Shown piece by piece: positions 36,845 to 44,388 of a stretch of DNA of 49,574 bases. A program made the position numbers and the translations under genes. This DNA is from DASZVN01 sp035547055. GTDB taxonomy: Bacteria; Pseudomonadota; Alphaproteobacteria; Rhizobiales; Methylopilaceae. The DNA lies in contig DASZVN010000195.1 in NCBI GenBank assembly GCA_035547055.1, positions 1 through 49,574 of the forward strand. The letters are read 5' to 3'. Each line of letters begins with the position of its first letter. Position 1 is the first letter of the stretch. The notes below the pieces were generated by a model that did no database searches, was not told where the DNA came from, and saw only the letters and a list, made by a program, of their open reading frames with translations.

Positions 36845-37369
36845 ATGCTGTTCAGACTGGGAGCGATGGCCGCGGCGTTCATGCTGGCGACCGCCGGCGT
36901 GGCTTCGGCGCAGGCTGCAAGGCCGACCGACCCGCAGATCGCCCATATCGCCTACACCGCGGGCACGATCGACGTGGCCAACGCCAAGCTGGCGCTGAAG
37001 AAATCGAAGAACAAGGAGATCCGCGCCTTCGCCACCGAGATGGAGCGCGACCACACCGCAGTGAACAAGCAGGCGCTGGCGCTGGTCGAGAAGCTCAAGG
37101 TGAAGCCGCAGGACAACCCGACCAGCCAGGCCCTGGCCAGGGGCGCCAAGGCCGAGCGCGCCAAGCTCGCCAGGCTCAAGGGCGGCGCCTTCGACAAGGC
37201 CTATATCGACAACGAGGTGGCCTACCACACCACCGTCGACAACGCGCTCGAGGCGACCCTGATCCCCGCGGCGCAGAACGCCGAGCTGAAGTCGCTGCTG
37301 GAGACCGGCCTGAAGATCTTCCAGGGCCATCTCGAGCACGCCCAGATGCTCGCGGCCAAGTTCAAGTAG
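36845..37369 (+). CDS. Exported DUF4142 protein
   Basis: The 174-residue protein has a signal peptide (MLFRLGAMAAAFMLATAGVASAQ) and a DUF4142 helical domain with the pattern IAHIAYTAGTIDVANAKLALKKSKNKEIRAFATEMERDHTAVNKQAL and AYIDNEVAYHTTVDNAL. DUF4142 proteins have a ferritin-like four-helix fold and are often paired with redox or stress genes. ATG 36845 follows AGGGAGACCGAG. A cupredoxin gene follows after 20 bp, so the two are probably co-transcribed and may share a periplasmic role in metal or redox stress. Function not established. Confidence 0.88.
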   Translation: MLFRLGAMAAAFMLATAGVASAQAARPTDPQIAHIAYTAGTIDVANAKLALKKSKNKEIRAFATEMERDHTAVNKQALALVEKLKVKPQDNPTSQALARGAKAERAKLARLKGGAFDKAYIDNEVAYHTTVDNALEATLIPAAQNAELKSLLETGLKIFQGHLEHAQMLAAKFK

Positions 37370-37389
37370 GCCGGCGGCGAGGCACGACC

Positions 37390-37728
37390 ATGCCGGCCCG
37401 CACCATCGCGGCGCGGGGACGGCGCCTCGCCCTGGCCGCGGCGGCGCTCGCGCTTGCGGGCGCCGTTCCGGCCAGGGCGGCAACCGTCCGCGTCACCATC
37501 GACAAGCTCGCCTTCAGCCCGGCCGAGGTGACGGCCCATGTCGGCGACACCATCGAATGGGTCAACAACGACTTCCTGGTCCACACCGCGACCTCGAAGG
37601 CCCAGGGCTGGGACGTCACCATCCCGGCGAAGAAGACCGCGACCCTGGTCGTCAAGCAGGCCGGCACGGTCGACTACATCTGCCGCTTCCACCCCAACAT
37701 GAAGGGCCGCCTCGTCATCGAGAAATGA
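37390..37728 (+). CDS. Exported cupredoxin (plastocyanin/amicyanin-like)
   Basis: The 112-residue blue-copper protein has a signal peptide (about residues 1-30). The copper ligands are all visible: His65 in DFLVHTATS and CxxHxxM (Cys98, His101, Met104 in YICRFHPNM). FSPAEVTAHVGDTIEWVNND is the cupredoxin strand signature. It should carry electrons in the periplasm. It follows the DUF4142 gene by 20 bp. Its natural partner could be the bc1 complex or a periplasmic oxidoreductase, but nothing here shows which. Confidence 0.92.
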   Translation: MPARTIAARGRRLALAAAALALAGAVPARAATVRVTIDKLAFSPAEVTAHVGDTIEWVNNDFLVHTATSKAQGWDVTIPAKKTATLVVKQAGTVDYICRFHPNMKGRLVIEK

Positions 37729-37752
37729 CGGGAGGTCGGGTTGCGGGGCCGC

Positions 37753-37827
37753 AGGGTGGGCATCGGCCGTGCCGATGCCCACGTTCGACGTCGCACACAG
37801 GCAAGCAAAGCCTGCCCGCCCTACGAA
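37753..37827. repeat. Intergenic hairpin repeat, family A (copy 3)
   Basis: GTGGGCATCGG-CCGTG-CCGATGCCCAC forms the first hairpin and GCAGGCAAG-like arms the second (CAGGCAAGCAAAGCCTG), ending CCCGCCCTACG. It lies directly before the mobile element's left attachment site; the stop codon of the integrase frame falls inside it. Confidence 0.75.
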
Positions 37828-38966
37828 AAGGCTGCGAAAGAGGAAGCTGGTGCCGGTGGGGAGGATCGAACTCCCGACCTACCCCTTACCAAGGCATCCG
37901 CCGGCTCGGCATAAGGTATTGGCTCGGCGTTCTTTTTTCGCCTCGACCGTTTAGGCTCCCCGAAATTCCCCCAAGGAAGCCGATTTATGGTGTGGTCCAG
38001 TTCGGCGACGTTCGTGTGCGCGTACCGCATCACCATAGACATGGTTTTCCAGCCGCCAAGGCGCTGAAGCGCGCCGAGATCGCGATTGACCTGGTAGTGC
38101 CAGGTCGCCCAGGTGTGGCGGCAATCGTGGGGGCGAAAGTCGCTCAGGCTGGCGCGGCGGACAGCGCCGCGAAAGGCCGTTCTAATCCGCCAGCCAGCGG
38201 TCTTATCGGCCCCCCAGGCATCCAGCGACCGCTCATAGGGAGCGCCATCCGGCCGCCGGAACACAGCTCCCTCACGGCCCTTCATCCCCTTCAGCGCGGC
38301 AACGACACGCGGGTGAAGCGGCACGCCGCGAGGCTCGCCATTCTTCGTCTTCAGGAACTGCACGTGGGCGCGGTCGAGATCGACGTTCCGCCAATCGAGC
38401 CACAGCGCTTCCCCAATGCGGGCGCCGGTATAGAGCAGGAAGATGACGAGCGGCCGGAGGTGGGCGGCAGATGCCGCGATCAGTTTGTCGGCCTCAGCCG
38501 GCGTGATGAAACGGATTCGGCCCGGCGGCTGCGCCGGCCTTTCGATGGTCGGCTTGGGGCACCACCCTCGCCGCGCCGCATGGTGCAGCACGGCCGATGC
38601 CGGCGTGAAGAAATGCCGATTGCGCGTTGCCGGCCCGGCGTTGGGATAGAGCTTCTTCGCGCCGGCATCGAGTGCGTCCTGGTCGATGCGCGCCAGGGGC
38701 GTGGTGCCGAAGTGGCGGATGACGGGCGCGAGGAACCGCCCATCACCGCCGTTCTCTAGATAACTCGCCGCCGCGTGCGCGAACGTCGCCGTCGCCCGCT
38801 TGCCGTGGATGGACTGCTCTAGCAGCTCCGCCTCGCGCTTCGCCCGGATTTCCTCGGCCGCGCGGCGGTCGCCAGTGCGAGTGCTTTCGTCAACGCGGAT
38901 TCCGCGGATGGTTCCGCGGAGGTAGAGCGCTGGAGATCCGTGACGGCTGACGACCTTGAGGGACAT
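37821..38966 (-). CDS. int: Tyrosine site-specific integrase
   Basis: The 381-residue recombinase has an N-terminal arm/core-binding part (1-160) and the catalytic domain with Arg in YTGARIGEALWLDW, the HxxR motif in HDCRHTWATW, the second His/Trp position in LGGWKTMSMVMRYAH and the nucleophilic Tyr in MRYAHTN. It catalyses integration and excision of the element at tRNA-Thr(GGT). The frame runs on through attL, so the last 17 codons before the host region (VRGRSGVRSSPPAP) are tRNA sequence and the stop codon (37821) lies in host DNA. After excision the tail would change to end NPNNSKG. ATG 38966 follows the AlpA-like gene, overlapping it by 148 bp. Confidence 0.95.
   Translation of the reverse strand: MSLKVVSRHGSPALYLRGTIRGIRVDESTRTGDRRAAEEIRAKREAELLEQSIHGKRATATFAHAAASYLENGGDGRFLAPVIRHFGTTPLARIDQDALDAGAKKLYPNAGPATRNRHFFTPASAVLHHAARRGWCPKPTIERPAQPPGRIRFITPAEADKLIAASAAHLRPLVIFLLYTGARIGEALWLDWRNVDLDRAHVQFLKTKNGEPRGVPLHPRVVAALKGMKGREGAVFRRPDGAPYERSLDAWGADKTAGWRIRTAFRGAVRRASLSDFRPHDCRHTWATWHYQVNRDLGALQRLGGWKTMSMVMRYAHTNVAELDHTINRLPWGNFGEPKRSRRKKNAEPIPYAEPADALVRGRSGVRSSPPAPASSFAAFS
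37847..37894. repeat. attL: 48-bp copy of the tRNA-Thr 3' part
   Basis: Identical at every base to 49197-49244. It runs from just beyond CCA to the anticodon loop (CTGGTGCCGG ... TTACCAAGG); flanking bases differ immediately on both sides (G/T and C/G). This is the displaced original 3' end of the host tRNA gene. Confidence 0.95.
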
Positions 38967-39160
38967 GGAAGGGCCTCATAAAGCCGGTTCACATCGGCTG
39001 GGCTGAAGATGATGGCCCGGCCGAGTTTGCGGCCGATGGCGAGGCGGCGCGCCGTCTCCTGGATGGTCCGCTCGCTCACAGGAAACACAGTTCCGCAGAG
39101 ATCGCGAGCGGTGCGGAAGGCTGGCCAATTGTCGTTCGCGGGGGCGGGATGGTCGAGCAT
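38819..39160 (-). CDS. AlpA-like excisionase/helix-turn-helix protein
   Basis: The 113-residue protein has a winged-helix pattern FPVSERTIQETARRLAIGRKLGRAIIFSPADVNRLYEAL (about residues 25-64), as in AlpA/MerR-like excisionases next to tyrosine integrases in rhizobial elements. The tail is Ser/Ala-rich with basic end (ARPRKSGRSARRSC). The N-terminus PAPANDNWPAF contains the ANDN motif that recurs in this element. It overlaps the integrase start by 148 bp in another frame, which is unusual but fits related gene pairs I recall. Likely role: excision direction or transcription control of int. Confidence 0.75.
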   Translation of the reverse strand: MLDHPAPANDNWPAFRTARDLCGTVFPVSERTIQETARRLAIGRKLGRAIIFSPADVNRLYEALPCPSRSSAVTDLQRSTSAEPSAESALTKALALATAARPRKSGRSARRSC

Positions 39161-39172
39161 CGGCGCTCCAAA

Positions 39173-39203
39173 TAAAAACGCCGCCGGTTGGTAGCCGGCG
39201 GCG
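39173..39203 (-). terminator. Terminator after the 206-residue gene
   Basis: A 9-bp perfect stem (CGCCGCCGG/CCGGCGGCG) with a 7-base loop is followed on the minus strand by TTTTTATT. It separates the 206-residue gene from the AlpA-like/int pair. Confidence 0.85.
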
Positions 39204-39233
39204 GTGGTAGGCGTGTGGGCATTGCCGCCAGGC

Positions 39234-39854
39234 TTAGCCGGCGGCGAGCCTTTCGGCGTCGCGCCGAACGCTGGCAGTTAACTCCTTGGCGAACTCTCCC
39301 AACAGATCATCCCAATCACCGTCAAGGGTGGCGAGCTTCGCGGCTATGTCTGCGACGGACATCGCCGGCGCCGCACAGATGCGGGCCTGGATCGCAAGGA
39401 CATCGGCAATAAGCGTATCGAGTTCTTCGTCAGTCTCGCACGGCCTCATTAGAGCTGTAGCGTGCTCGGCAATCAGCCGATCGACAGGCGATGGCTCGCC
39501 CGGTGCGGCGTCCTCGCCGGGTATCTGCACGCCGACCGCGCGAAGCACCGTCTCGGCACGGCTGGAGGGCGGCGGCATCTCGTTCCAGCTTCTATCCATG
39601 GGAAAATGAAACCCCGACGCAAAAGTATTGCATGGGGCGAGACCTCTCGCCGAGTGCGATCCCGGCCAAAGCTCCAATCGAAGAAGCCGCGCCTCCATAG
39701 TCAGCCATTCGAGATAGGCCAGCCTCGGATCGGTATCCCATAGATCCCAGATGTCCGGTCCGACAGGGCGACCATTGACGAAATTGGCGATCGGATAATC
39801 GAGATCCTTTTCGTTGACGGCGTCGACAGTGGGAATCGCGACGTACTGGTTCAT
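39234..39854 (-). CDS. Hypothetical acidic protein of the mobile element
   Basis: The 206-residue protein is soluble and acidic, without signal or membrane segment. The N-terminal half contains NFVNGRPVGPDIWDLWDTDPRLAYLEWLTMEARLLRLELW, the C-terminal half is helical (IAEHATALMRPCETDEELDTLIADVLAIQARICAAPAMSVADIAAKLATLDGDWDDLLGEFAKEL). I do not recognise a family. ATG 39854 has an AAGGAG ribosome-binding site 7 bases upstream. It is divergent from the Xre repressor, whose operator-like sites lie between them, so both are probably controlled by Xre. Confidence 0.75.
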   Translation of the reverse strand: MNQYVAIPTVDAVNEKDLDYPIANFVNGRPVGPDIWDLWDTDPRLAYLEWLTMEARLLRLELWPGSHSARGLAPCNTFASGFHFPMDRSWNEMPPPSSRAETVLRAVGVQIPGEDAAPGEPSPVDRLIAEHATALMRPCETDEELDTLIADVLAIQARICAAPAMSVADIAAKLATLDGDWDDLLGEFAKELTASVRRDAERLAAG

Positions 39855-39899
39855 GAGTGGACTCCTTGTTGCGCCGGCGCTGTTGCAGCGCTACAGAGA

Positions 39900-39943
39900 A
39901 GCGATAACGCTACGTTGTTGCGATGTAAAGGCGAAATCGCTAC
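39900..39943. promoter_or_regulatory. Two operator-like sites in front of the Xre gene
   Basis: AGCGATAACGCTAC (39900-39913) and GGCGAAATCGCTAC (39930-39943) match at 11 of 14 bases, lie in the same orientation 30 bp apart, and each is an imperfect palindrome (GCG-N4-CGC). A partial copy GCGCTAC is at 39888. They fit cooperative repressor sites for the divergent promoters. Confidence 0.5.
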
Positions 39944-40192
39944 ATGGACGCGATTATGAGTCCGGAACAATGCCGCATGGCTCGCGCTGCCATCTCGCTC
40001 AGTGTGAGGGATTTGGCGCTAGCGGCCCAGGTCTCGACCAACACCATTACCCGGTTAGAGAGAGGTGAGGCATTGCAGCCGCGCACCCTCGCCGCCATCC
40101 GCGCAGCCCTGGAGGCTGCCGGCGTTGTGTTCCTGGCTGACGGTGAGAATGTGGAAGGCGGGTCGGGGGTGAGGATCAAATTGGCGCGATAA
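39944..40192 (+). CDS. Xre-family helix-turn-helix repressor
   Basis: The 82-residue protein is a single lambda-type HTH: RMARAAISLSVRDLALAAQVSTNTITRLERGEALQPRTLAAIRAALEAAGVVF (about residues 11-63), with a short Gly-rich tail. Such small Xre proteins are the usual master repressors of rhizobial prophages and islands. ATG 39944 directly follows an operator-like site, so the message may have a very short leader; ATG 39956 is an alternative start. The cyclase-like gene follows after 40 bp in the same direction and may be co-transcribed. Confidence 0.85.
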   Translation: MDAIMSPEQCRMARAAISLSVRDLALAAQVSTNTITRLERGEALQPRTLAAIRAALEAAGVVFLADGENVEGGSGVRIKLAR

Positions 40193-40232
40193 AATTGATG
40201 ATATCCATCATGCAACCAGGGGGAGGCGCCGA

Positions 40233-40967
40233 ATGGAACTGTCTGAAGAAGAAATTTCTCCGCCAGCTGAGCAAAGATATGTGGCTTTTTGTGACATTCT
40301 AGGATTCTCCAACAGAATAATTTCCGACTTTTCTGGAACGGTTAGATTATATAATGAATTTGCAAAATTCATTGCCGGTGCCGATTATATTAAGGCCGAT
40401 GTGACTATATATTCCGATTCTATAATCGTTTCGTCCTTGTCGCTAGTGGATGTAATCCAGGCGGTAAACGCGCTATGGTTTATAGCTCAAACCCATTTTG
40501 TTATTATTCGTGGTGGCATTGCCTACGGTCGATACTGGCAGATCTCTCAAGATAAGCATATGTTTGTCGTCAGCGATGCGCTTGTTCACGCCGTAAAGAT
40601 AGAAAAATCAGTTGGATTTCCGATGGTTATGATAGCAGATAATATTGATATACCGCTTAATCTCTGGGTCTCTCGATTTGAACATGGCCCAATTGCTACT
40701 CCGCTATTACATTTCCGTGATAGGAACATCGTAAATCCGTTCGGTATATACTGGTTTGCCTCTGCTAGAGGCCGCATATTGACACTGATGGAGCAGAGTC
40801 CTGGTCACGAGGAGAAATATCAATGGCTCTTGGCCCTGCATGAAGCTATCGCAAATCAACACGATTTGGTTCCGTGGGGCGTTGTTGAGCGGCTCATAAA
40901 AATGGGGGTCATTTCAAGGAGAACGGAATTCCCGTCGGAGGACGGAGAGGCTTCTAATCCCTCTTGA
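40233..40967 (+). CDS. Class III nucleotide-cyclase-like protein
   Basis: The 244-residue protein has the cyclase first metal motif VAFCDILGFS (Asp21), the second metal motif IYSDSIIV (Asp62) and RGGIAYGRYW (residues 93-102), equivalent to the R-x-G-I-x-x-G strand of class III cyclases. SDALVHAVKIE (114-124) corresponds to the GxxVNxAxRLe region, but the Asn/Arg transition-state pair is not evident. There is no membrane segment or extra domain. Gene codon use is AT-rich against its neighbours, so it is a recent arrival. A strong GGGGGAGG ribosome-binding site precedes ATG 40233. It may make a cyclic nucleotide, like the single-domain cyclases of Pycsar phage defence, but no effector gene with a nucleotide-binding domain is next to it. 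Confidence 0.65.
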   Translation: MELSEEEISPPAEQRYVAFCDILGFSNRIISDFSGTVRLYNEFAKFIAGADYIKADVTIYSDSIIVSSLSLVDVIQAVNALWFIAQTHFVIIRGGIAYGRYWQISQDKHMFVVSDALVHAVKIEKSVGFPMVMIADNIDIPLNLWVSRFEHGPIATPLLHFRDRNIVNPFGIYWFASARGRILTLMEQSPGHEEKYQWLLALHEAIANQHDLVPWGVVERLIKMGVISRRTEFPSEDGEASNPS

Positions 40968-41121
40968 ATCCCGGTTGAATGACCCGGCGCCCCTATCAGG
41001 CCAAGCCCTGAAGACATCGAAGCGTTTGCTGAGCACCACCGGGCAGAAGCTGCATACGGCGCATGCTTAACGCCCCATCGGCCTATGCGCGTAACCGCCG
41101 CAACGGGCTGATGGGGTATCA

Positions 41122-41544
41122 CTACTGCATCGACGCGTTAAGAACGTCACATCTAGCAGTCTTACTCTGCGGATTTATAAGGCCAAGATTGATGTGACGA
41201 GCCACTACGCGTTTCTTTGGCGGGAATTGCTGATAGACGACCACCTGTCTTTGACTAATTACGGTTCCGCTCGCGCCATAAAACATACAGAGGATCATTG
41301 CATCCTTCCAGGAAATCGACGATCTATTATCGAAGGTTAGATCGGCTTCGGCGTAGCCATATTGAGCGCCATGCCAGCGCATGGTGGGGATCAGGAGAAG
41401 GTTGCCAACGTCTGTGGGGGGCACAGTAACGGCGCCCGGAGAGGCGGCCGCCGCAGCAGGCGTGACGTGGCTTCCCTTGCCGGCCGAGGCTAGCAAAAGC
41501 GCGCCGCCAAGCACTACGACCACAAGGAACAGAAATCTTCCCAT
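41122..41544 (-). CDS. Exported or membrane-anchored FxLYD-like protein
   Basis: The 140-residue product has a strong hydrophobic N-terminus (FLFLVVVVLGGALLLASAG) acting as a signal or anchor, an Ala/Pro-rich linker, and a small beta domain (YAEADLTFDNRSSISWKDAMILCMFYGASGTVISQRQVVVYQQFPPKKRVVARHINLGLINPQSKTARCDVL) with two Cys. The layout resembles FxLYD-type domains of secreted proteins, a tentative comparison. ATG 41544 follows GGGAAGA in the minus reading. It is the last gene of the phage-like strand and could be a cargo gene. Confidence 0.7.
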   Translation of the reverse strand: MGRFLFLVVVVLGGALLLASAGKGSHVTPAAAAASPGAVTVPPTDVGNLLLIPTMRWHGAQYGYAEADLTFDNRSSISWKDAMILCMFYGASGTVISQRQVVVYQQFPPKKRVVARHINLGLINPQSKTARCDVLNASMQ

Positions 41545-41583
41545 CGGGATGTGTACCTATGCCGGTTGTACGTCGACAGTATG

Positions 41584-41853
41584 CTACCACCTGCCGGACG
41601 AACAACCCGCCTTTTGACCGCTGCCCCTACGCCGTCTCGGCGCCGCCGGCTCGATCTTCTCGCCGAGCCGATCCGGCCAGTGGTGAAGGATCGCGGTCTG
41701 GATGCTGTCCCGCGTGATCACGGTCGCCCGGCAGAACCCGCCGACACCGTGAACGGCCGGGCCGCCGTTGCCGTGGTCGCTCTCGACGTAGCGCTGCGCC
41801 TCCGCGATATCGAGGCGCCATGGATCAATGAATCCTGCTGTGGGCGCGTGCAT
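41584..41853 (-). CDS. Small hypothetical protein after the tape measure gene
   Basis: The 89-residue frame overlaps the end of the tape measure gene by 29 bp (ATG 41853, stop 41584). It contains GFIDPWRLDIAEAQRYVESDHGNGGPAVHGVGGFCRATVITRDSIQTAILHHWPDRLGEKIEPAA, a plausible soluble sequence with balanced codons, then a basic tail. No family recognised and no ribosome-binding site is obvious, so translation may be coupled. Tail genes would usually continue here, so this may be a leftover of a truncated tail module. Confidence 0.5.
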   Translation of the reverse strand: MHAPTAGFIDPWRLDIAEAQRYVESDHGNGGPAVHGVGGFCRATVITRDSIQTAILHHWPDRLGEKIEPAAPRRRRGSGQKAGCSSGRW

Positions 41854-43711
41854 CCCGGATCATCCCCGGCAACGCCGCCCTCAACGCCTTGTTGTTGTCC
41901 TCGAGGGCGTTTCGGATGAGGGCCGCCGCGTTCGCATCGCTGCCGCGCGCGTCGATATTGTAGACGGGCGCTACGGTGACGCCGCCGGCAGAGCCGGCCA
42001 GGGCGTGGTTGGGGACGATTTGGCTGCCGCGCGGGAGATTGAGCAGCTCGGGGCCGTTCTCCCCGACCCACGTCTGACCGCCGCGCCAGTAGTCGGTTCC
42101 GCCGGCGTTGCCGCCGATGAAGTCGTCATTGCCGAAATTGGCGCCCCCGAAATCGTCCGCACCGACGCCACCACCGCCGCCGCCGGTGAACAAACCAACG
42201 AGGCCGCCGATCAGGCCGCCGACGCCGCCGTTGCTGGTCGTCCCGGTATGGAACAGGCCAGCGAGCGGGCCCTGACCGAGGAGCGCGGCCTGGGCAGCGG
42301 CGCGGGCAATCGCCAATAGCAGATCGTGCAGGGCATCCTTCGCGGATTCACTGCCGGAAACGACGTTCACGAAGAAGTCGGACATTTGCTGTCCGGCGAA
42401 TTCCTGAAGCTGTGTGAACTCCTGCATCTTCAGCTTGGCATCGGCCAGAGCCTGTGCCTGTCTCGCATAGGCTTCCGACTCTGCATCAATCTTCTGGCGA
42501 AGCTGATCGGTTATCGTAATGTGGTGAGCCTGCGCATCGGCAAGAAGCTCAGCCTCGATCTTCGCCTGCGCCTGCGCCTCGGTGTTGAGGCTGATCGTCT
42601 CCGTCTCGGCCTTCAGAACCGCTGTCTGCTTTTCAACGTTCGCTATGTCGCGATCGAATGCCTTCGCATCACGATCGGCGCCCGTAGGTGGCGGGACGTT
42701 CGTAGTGTGAGTGCTGACGCGTCCAAGCGGATTCTGATCAGTAATCGCAAAAGCGTTGTCGACGCGCGACACCGCGTCGGGAACGAACTTGATGGCGTCC
42801 TTCGGGGCGAACGGATCTGTGGGCAAATGCCCCGTTAGAAAGCCGACAACCTTTGCGAACATCGAGCTATTGCCGAAGTCCGCAAAATCGCCCTCGATCT
42901 CCTTGAGCTTCTCCGCAACCTCGCTCGCAACGTCGACGACGGCGCCGCCGAACTTGACCTTCAAGTTGGTGGCGAGCGTCGAGAAGGCGTCGTCAATCTC
43001 GCGCGCCTTCGCGATCATCTGTTCGTCGGCGATGACCCCAAACCGTTGCGCCTTATCCGTGGCCTGCTCGACGCTGGAAGCGCCGTCACGTAGCGTCTGG
43101 ATAAAGAGCGGGCCAGCCTCGCGGCCGAAGGCCAGTGTGGCGAGGTTGATCGCGTCCTGCGGACTCTTGGCGTTGACGAGCAACTCAGCATAGGCGCCGA
43201 GAAGATCCGTCGTCGACCGGAGCTGCCCGTTGGTGTCGCGCAGTGCAACACCGTTCGCCTTCAATACCGGCGCCAAGCGTCCGCCGCCGGCCGCGGCCTG
43301 CGAGATCTCCTGCGAAAATCGTGTCAGTCCCTCGGTCGCGTCGCCGGCAGCACCACCAACGCCCTTGATAGCAAATTGAAGTGCCTGAAGCGTCGTTGTG
43401 CTGATGCCGAGCCGTTCGGCGGCCTCGCCGATCTTGGCGAACTCCTCCGCGGTCTCGCGCACCGAAGCAACGAGCCCGGCGAGGCCAAGGCCACTGACGA
43501 GCGGGCCGGCTCCGATTGCCGAGGTAAGCCCGCCAAGCTTGGTGGCGGCAGTATCGAGCGTCTGAATAACGCCGGAATTCACTGACCGAAAGTCGGAAAG
43601 GATCTTGCTCGTCGAGCGTTCGGAGGCTGCCGCAGCGGCTTCCATCTTTTGCTGGAAGACGGCAACGTTGGCCTCCAGATTGACGACAAGCGTCTCTAGT
43701 TCTTCAGGCAT
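41825..43711 (-). CDS. Phage tail tape measure protein
   Basis: The 628-residue protein has coiled-coil starts (LETLVVNLEANVAVFQQKMEAAAAASERSTSKILSDF), hydrophobic Gly/Ala helices in the N-terminal third, and long helical stretches (AEAQAQAKIEAELLADAQAHHITITDQLRQKIDAESEAYARQAQALADAKLKMQEF). The C-terminal WVGENGPELLNLPRGSQIVPNHAL block is characteristic of tape measure proteins. In phages it fixes tail length; at about 1.5 angstrom per residue this one would give a tail near 90 nm. Overlaps the gp10-like gene by 8 bp. The length is short but complete in appearance. Confidence 0.9.
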   Translation of the reverse strand: MPEELETLVVNLEANVAVFQQKMEAAAAASERSTSKILSDFRSVNSGVIQTLDTAATKLGGLTSAIGAGPLVSGLGLAGLVASVRETAEEFAKIGEAAERLGISTTTLQALQFAIKGVGGAAGDATEGLTRFSQEISQAAAGGGRLAPVLKANGVALRDTNGQLRSTTDLLGAYAELLVNAKSPQDAINLATLAFGREAGPLFIQTLRDGASSVEQATDKAQRFGVIADEQMIAKAREIDDAFSTLATNLKVKFGGAVVDVASEVAEKLKEIEGDFADFGNSSMFAKVVGFLTGHLPTDPFAPKDAIKFVPDAVSRVDNAFAITDQNPLGRVSTHTTNVPPPTGADRDAKAFDRDIANVEKQTAVLKAETETISLNTEAQAQAKIEAELLADAQAHHITITDQLRQKIDAESEAYARQAQALADAKLKMQEFTQLQEFAGQQMSDFFVNVVSGSESAKDALHDLLLAIARAAAQAALLGQGPLAGLFHTGTTSNGGVGGLIGGLVGLFTGGGGGGVGADDFGGANFGNDDFIGGNAGGTDYWRGGQTWVGENGPELLNLPRGSQIVPNHALAGSAGGVTVAPVYNIDARGSDANAAALIRNALEDNNKALRAALPGMIRDARAHSRIH

Positions 43712-44108
43712 CGTTGCCCGCTCCAGAGTTGCCGCTGGCGATATCCTGCACCGCCTTTCGCCATGCTGTTTTCACGCGGCGCGCAAAGCGCTGCTGCATC
43801 TCTCGATATGGCGGCAAGAAGAATGGTTTTGCGGGCATCTTCACCGTCCCGAACTCCTCGTAAATCGCCCAATACGCACTAGGTCCGCCGGCGACGACAC
43901 GAACCCGAAGGTCTGTGTCGCCGGGTTCCTTGTGGATGCTATCGACCGTCGCGCCGCTGCGGCGGTGCACTTCCGCAAGCTGTTTTTGCGCAGAGACCAA
44001 TTCGTCGGCGTTCTTATTCAACGCGACGGCTGCGCGCTCGCGGGCAACCGGCGGAAGCTGGGCGATCTTGCGCTTCAGGCGGTCGAGGTTCTGGACGCCA
44101 CTCGCCAT
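43704..44108 (-). CDS. HK97 gp10-like tail-completion protein
   Basis: The 134-residue protein contains GVQNLDRLKRKIAQLPPVARERAAVALNKNADELVSAQKQL and the hallmark YWAIYEEFGTVKMPAKPFFLPPYREMQQRFARRVKTAW of the HK97-gp10 family, which joins head and tail or completes the tail. ATG 44108 follows directly the stop of the upstream 71-residue gene. Its end overlaps the tape measure start by 8 bp. In full phages it lies between head-tail adaptors and tail tube genes; here the adaptors and tube gene are missing. Confidence 0.9.
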   Translation of the reverse strand: MASGVQNLDRLKRKIAQLPPVARERAAVALNKNADELVSAQKQLAEVHRRSGATVDSIHKEPGDTDLRVRVVAGGPSAYWAIYEEFGTVKMPAKPFFLPPYREMQQRFARRVKTAWRKAVQDIASGNSGAGNDA

Positions 44109-44324
44109 TCAGGCATCGTCCGCCGGCAGTTCGCCGAGCTTGCGGATGAGCAGGTCGCGCGCACCCGAGCGACCCTTCGCCAGCACCATGCAGGCGGCGC
44201 CAACGGCGATGAGCGCGTCTGCGATCACGTCGAGGCCAAGTCCGAGGCTGTGCCAGAGGACAACGACGGACCTGACATAGCGCTCAGCAAGCTCGCCCGT
44301 CTCGTTGGCCGCGAAATCATTCAT
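44109..44324 (-). CDS. Small element protein, paralogue of the gene before the capsid gene
   Basis: The 71-residue product starts MNDFAANETGELAERYVRSVVVLWHSLGLGLDVI and ends with GRSGARDLLIRKLGELPADDA. The pattern GELAExYVxxxVxxW...GLxL...A...GR aligns with the 93-residue protein encoded at 45641-45922, suggesting duplication around the capsid gene. ATG 44324 was chosen because GGAGG lies 6 bases upstream; the frame opens at a TTG 6 bases earlier. A helical, weakly hydrophobic protein. Function unknown; position suggests a head or connector role. Confidence 0.7.
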   Translation of the reverse strand: MNDFAANETGELAERYVRSVVVLWHSLGLGLDVIADALIAVGAACMVLAKGRSGARDLLIRKLGELPADDA

Positions 44325-44341
44325 TACCAACCTCCGCTCAA

Positions 44342-44370
44342 GAAAAAGGGGCGGCGTGGTGGCCGCCCCT
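44342..44370 (-). terminator. Terminator after the major capsid gene
   Basis: GGGGCGGC-CACCAC-GCCGCCCC on the minus strand is an 8-bp stem followed by TTTTTCT. It lies directly after the capsid stop and before the tail genes, so it probably lowers tail gene expression relative to capsid. Confidence 0.85.
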
Positions 44371-44388
44371 CAAAGTTTTCTGCCGCCA

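Noticed and set aside
40968..41544. The exported 140-residue protein as Pycsar-type effector of the cyclase-like gene
   Set aside because: It lies on the opposite strand and has neither a cyclic-nucleotide-binding domain nor a multi-helix or TIR effector domain.
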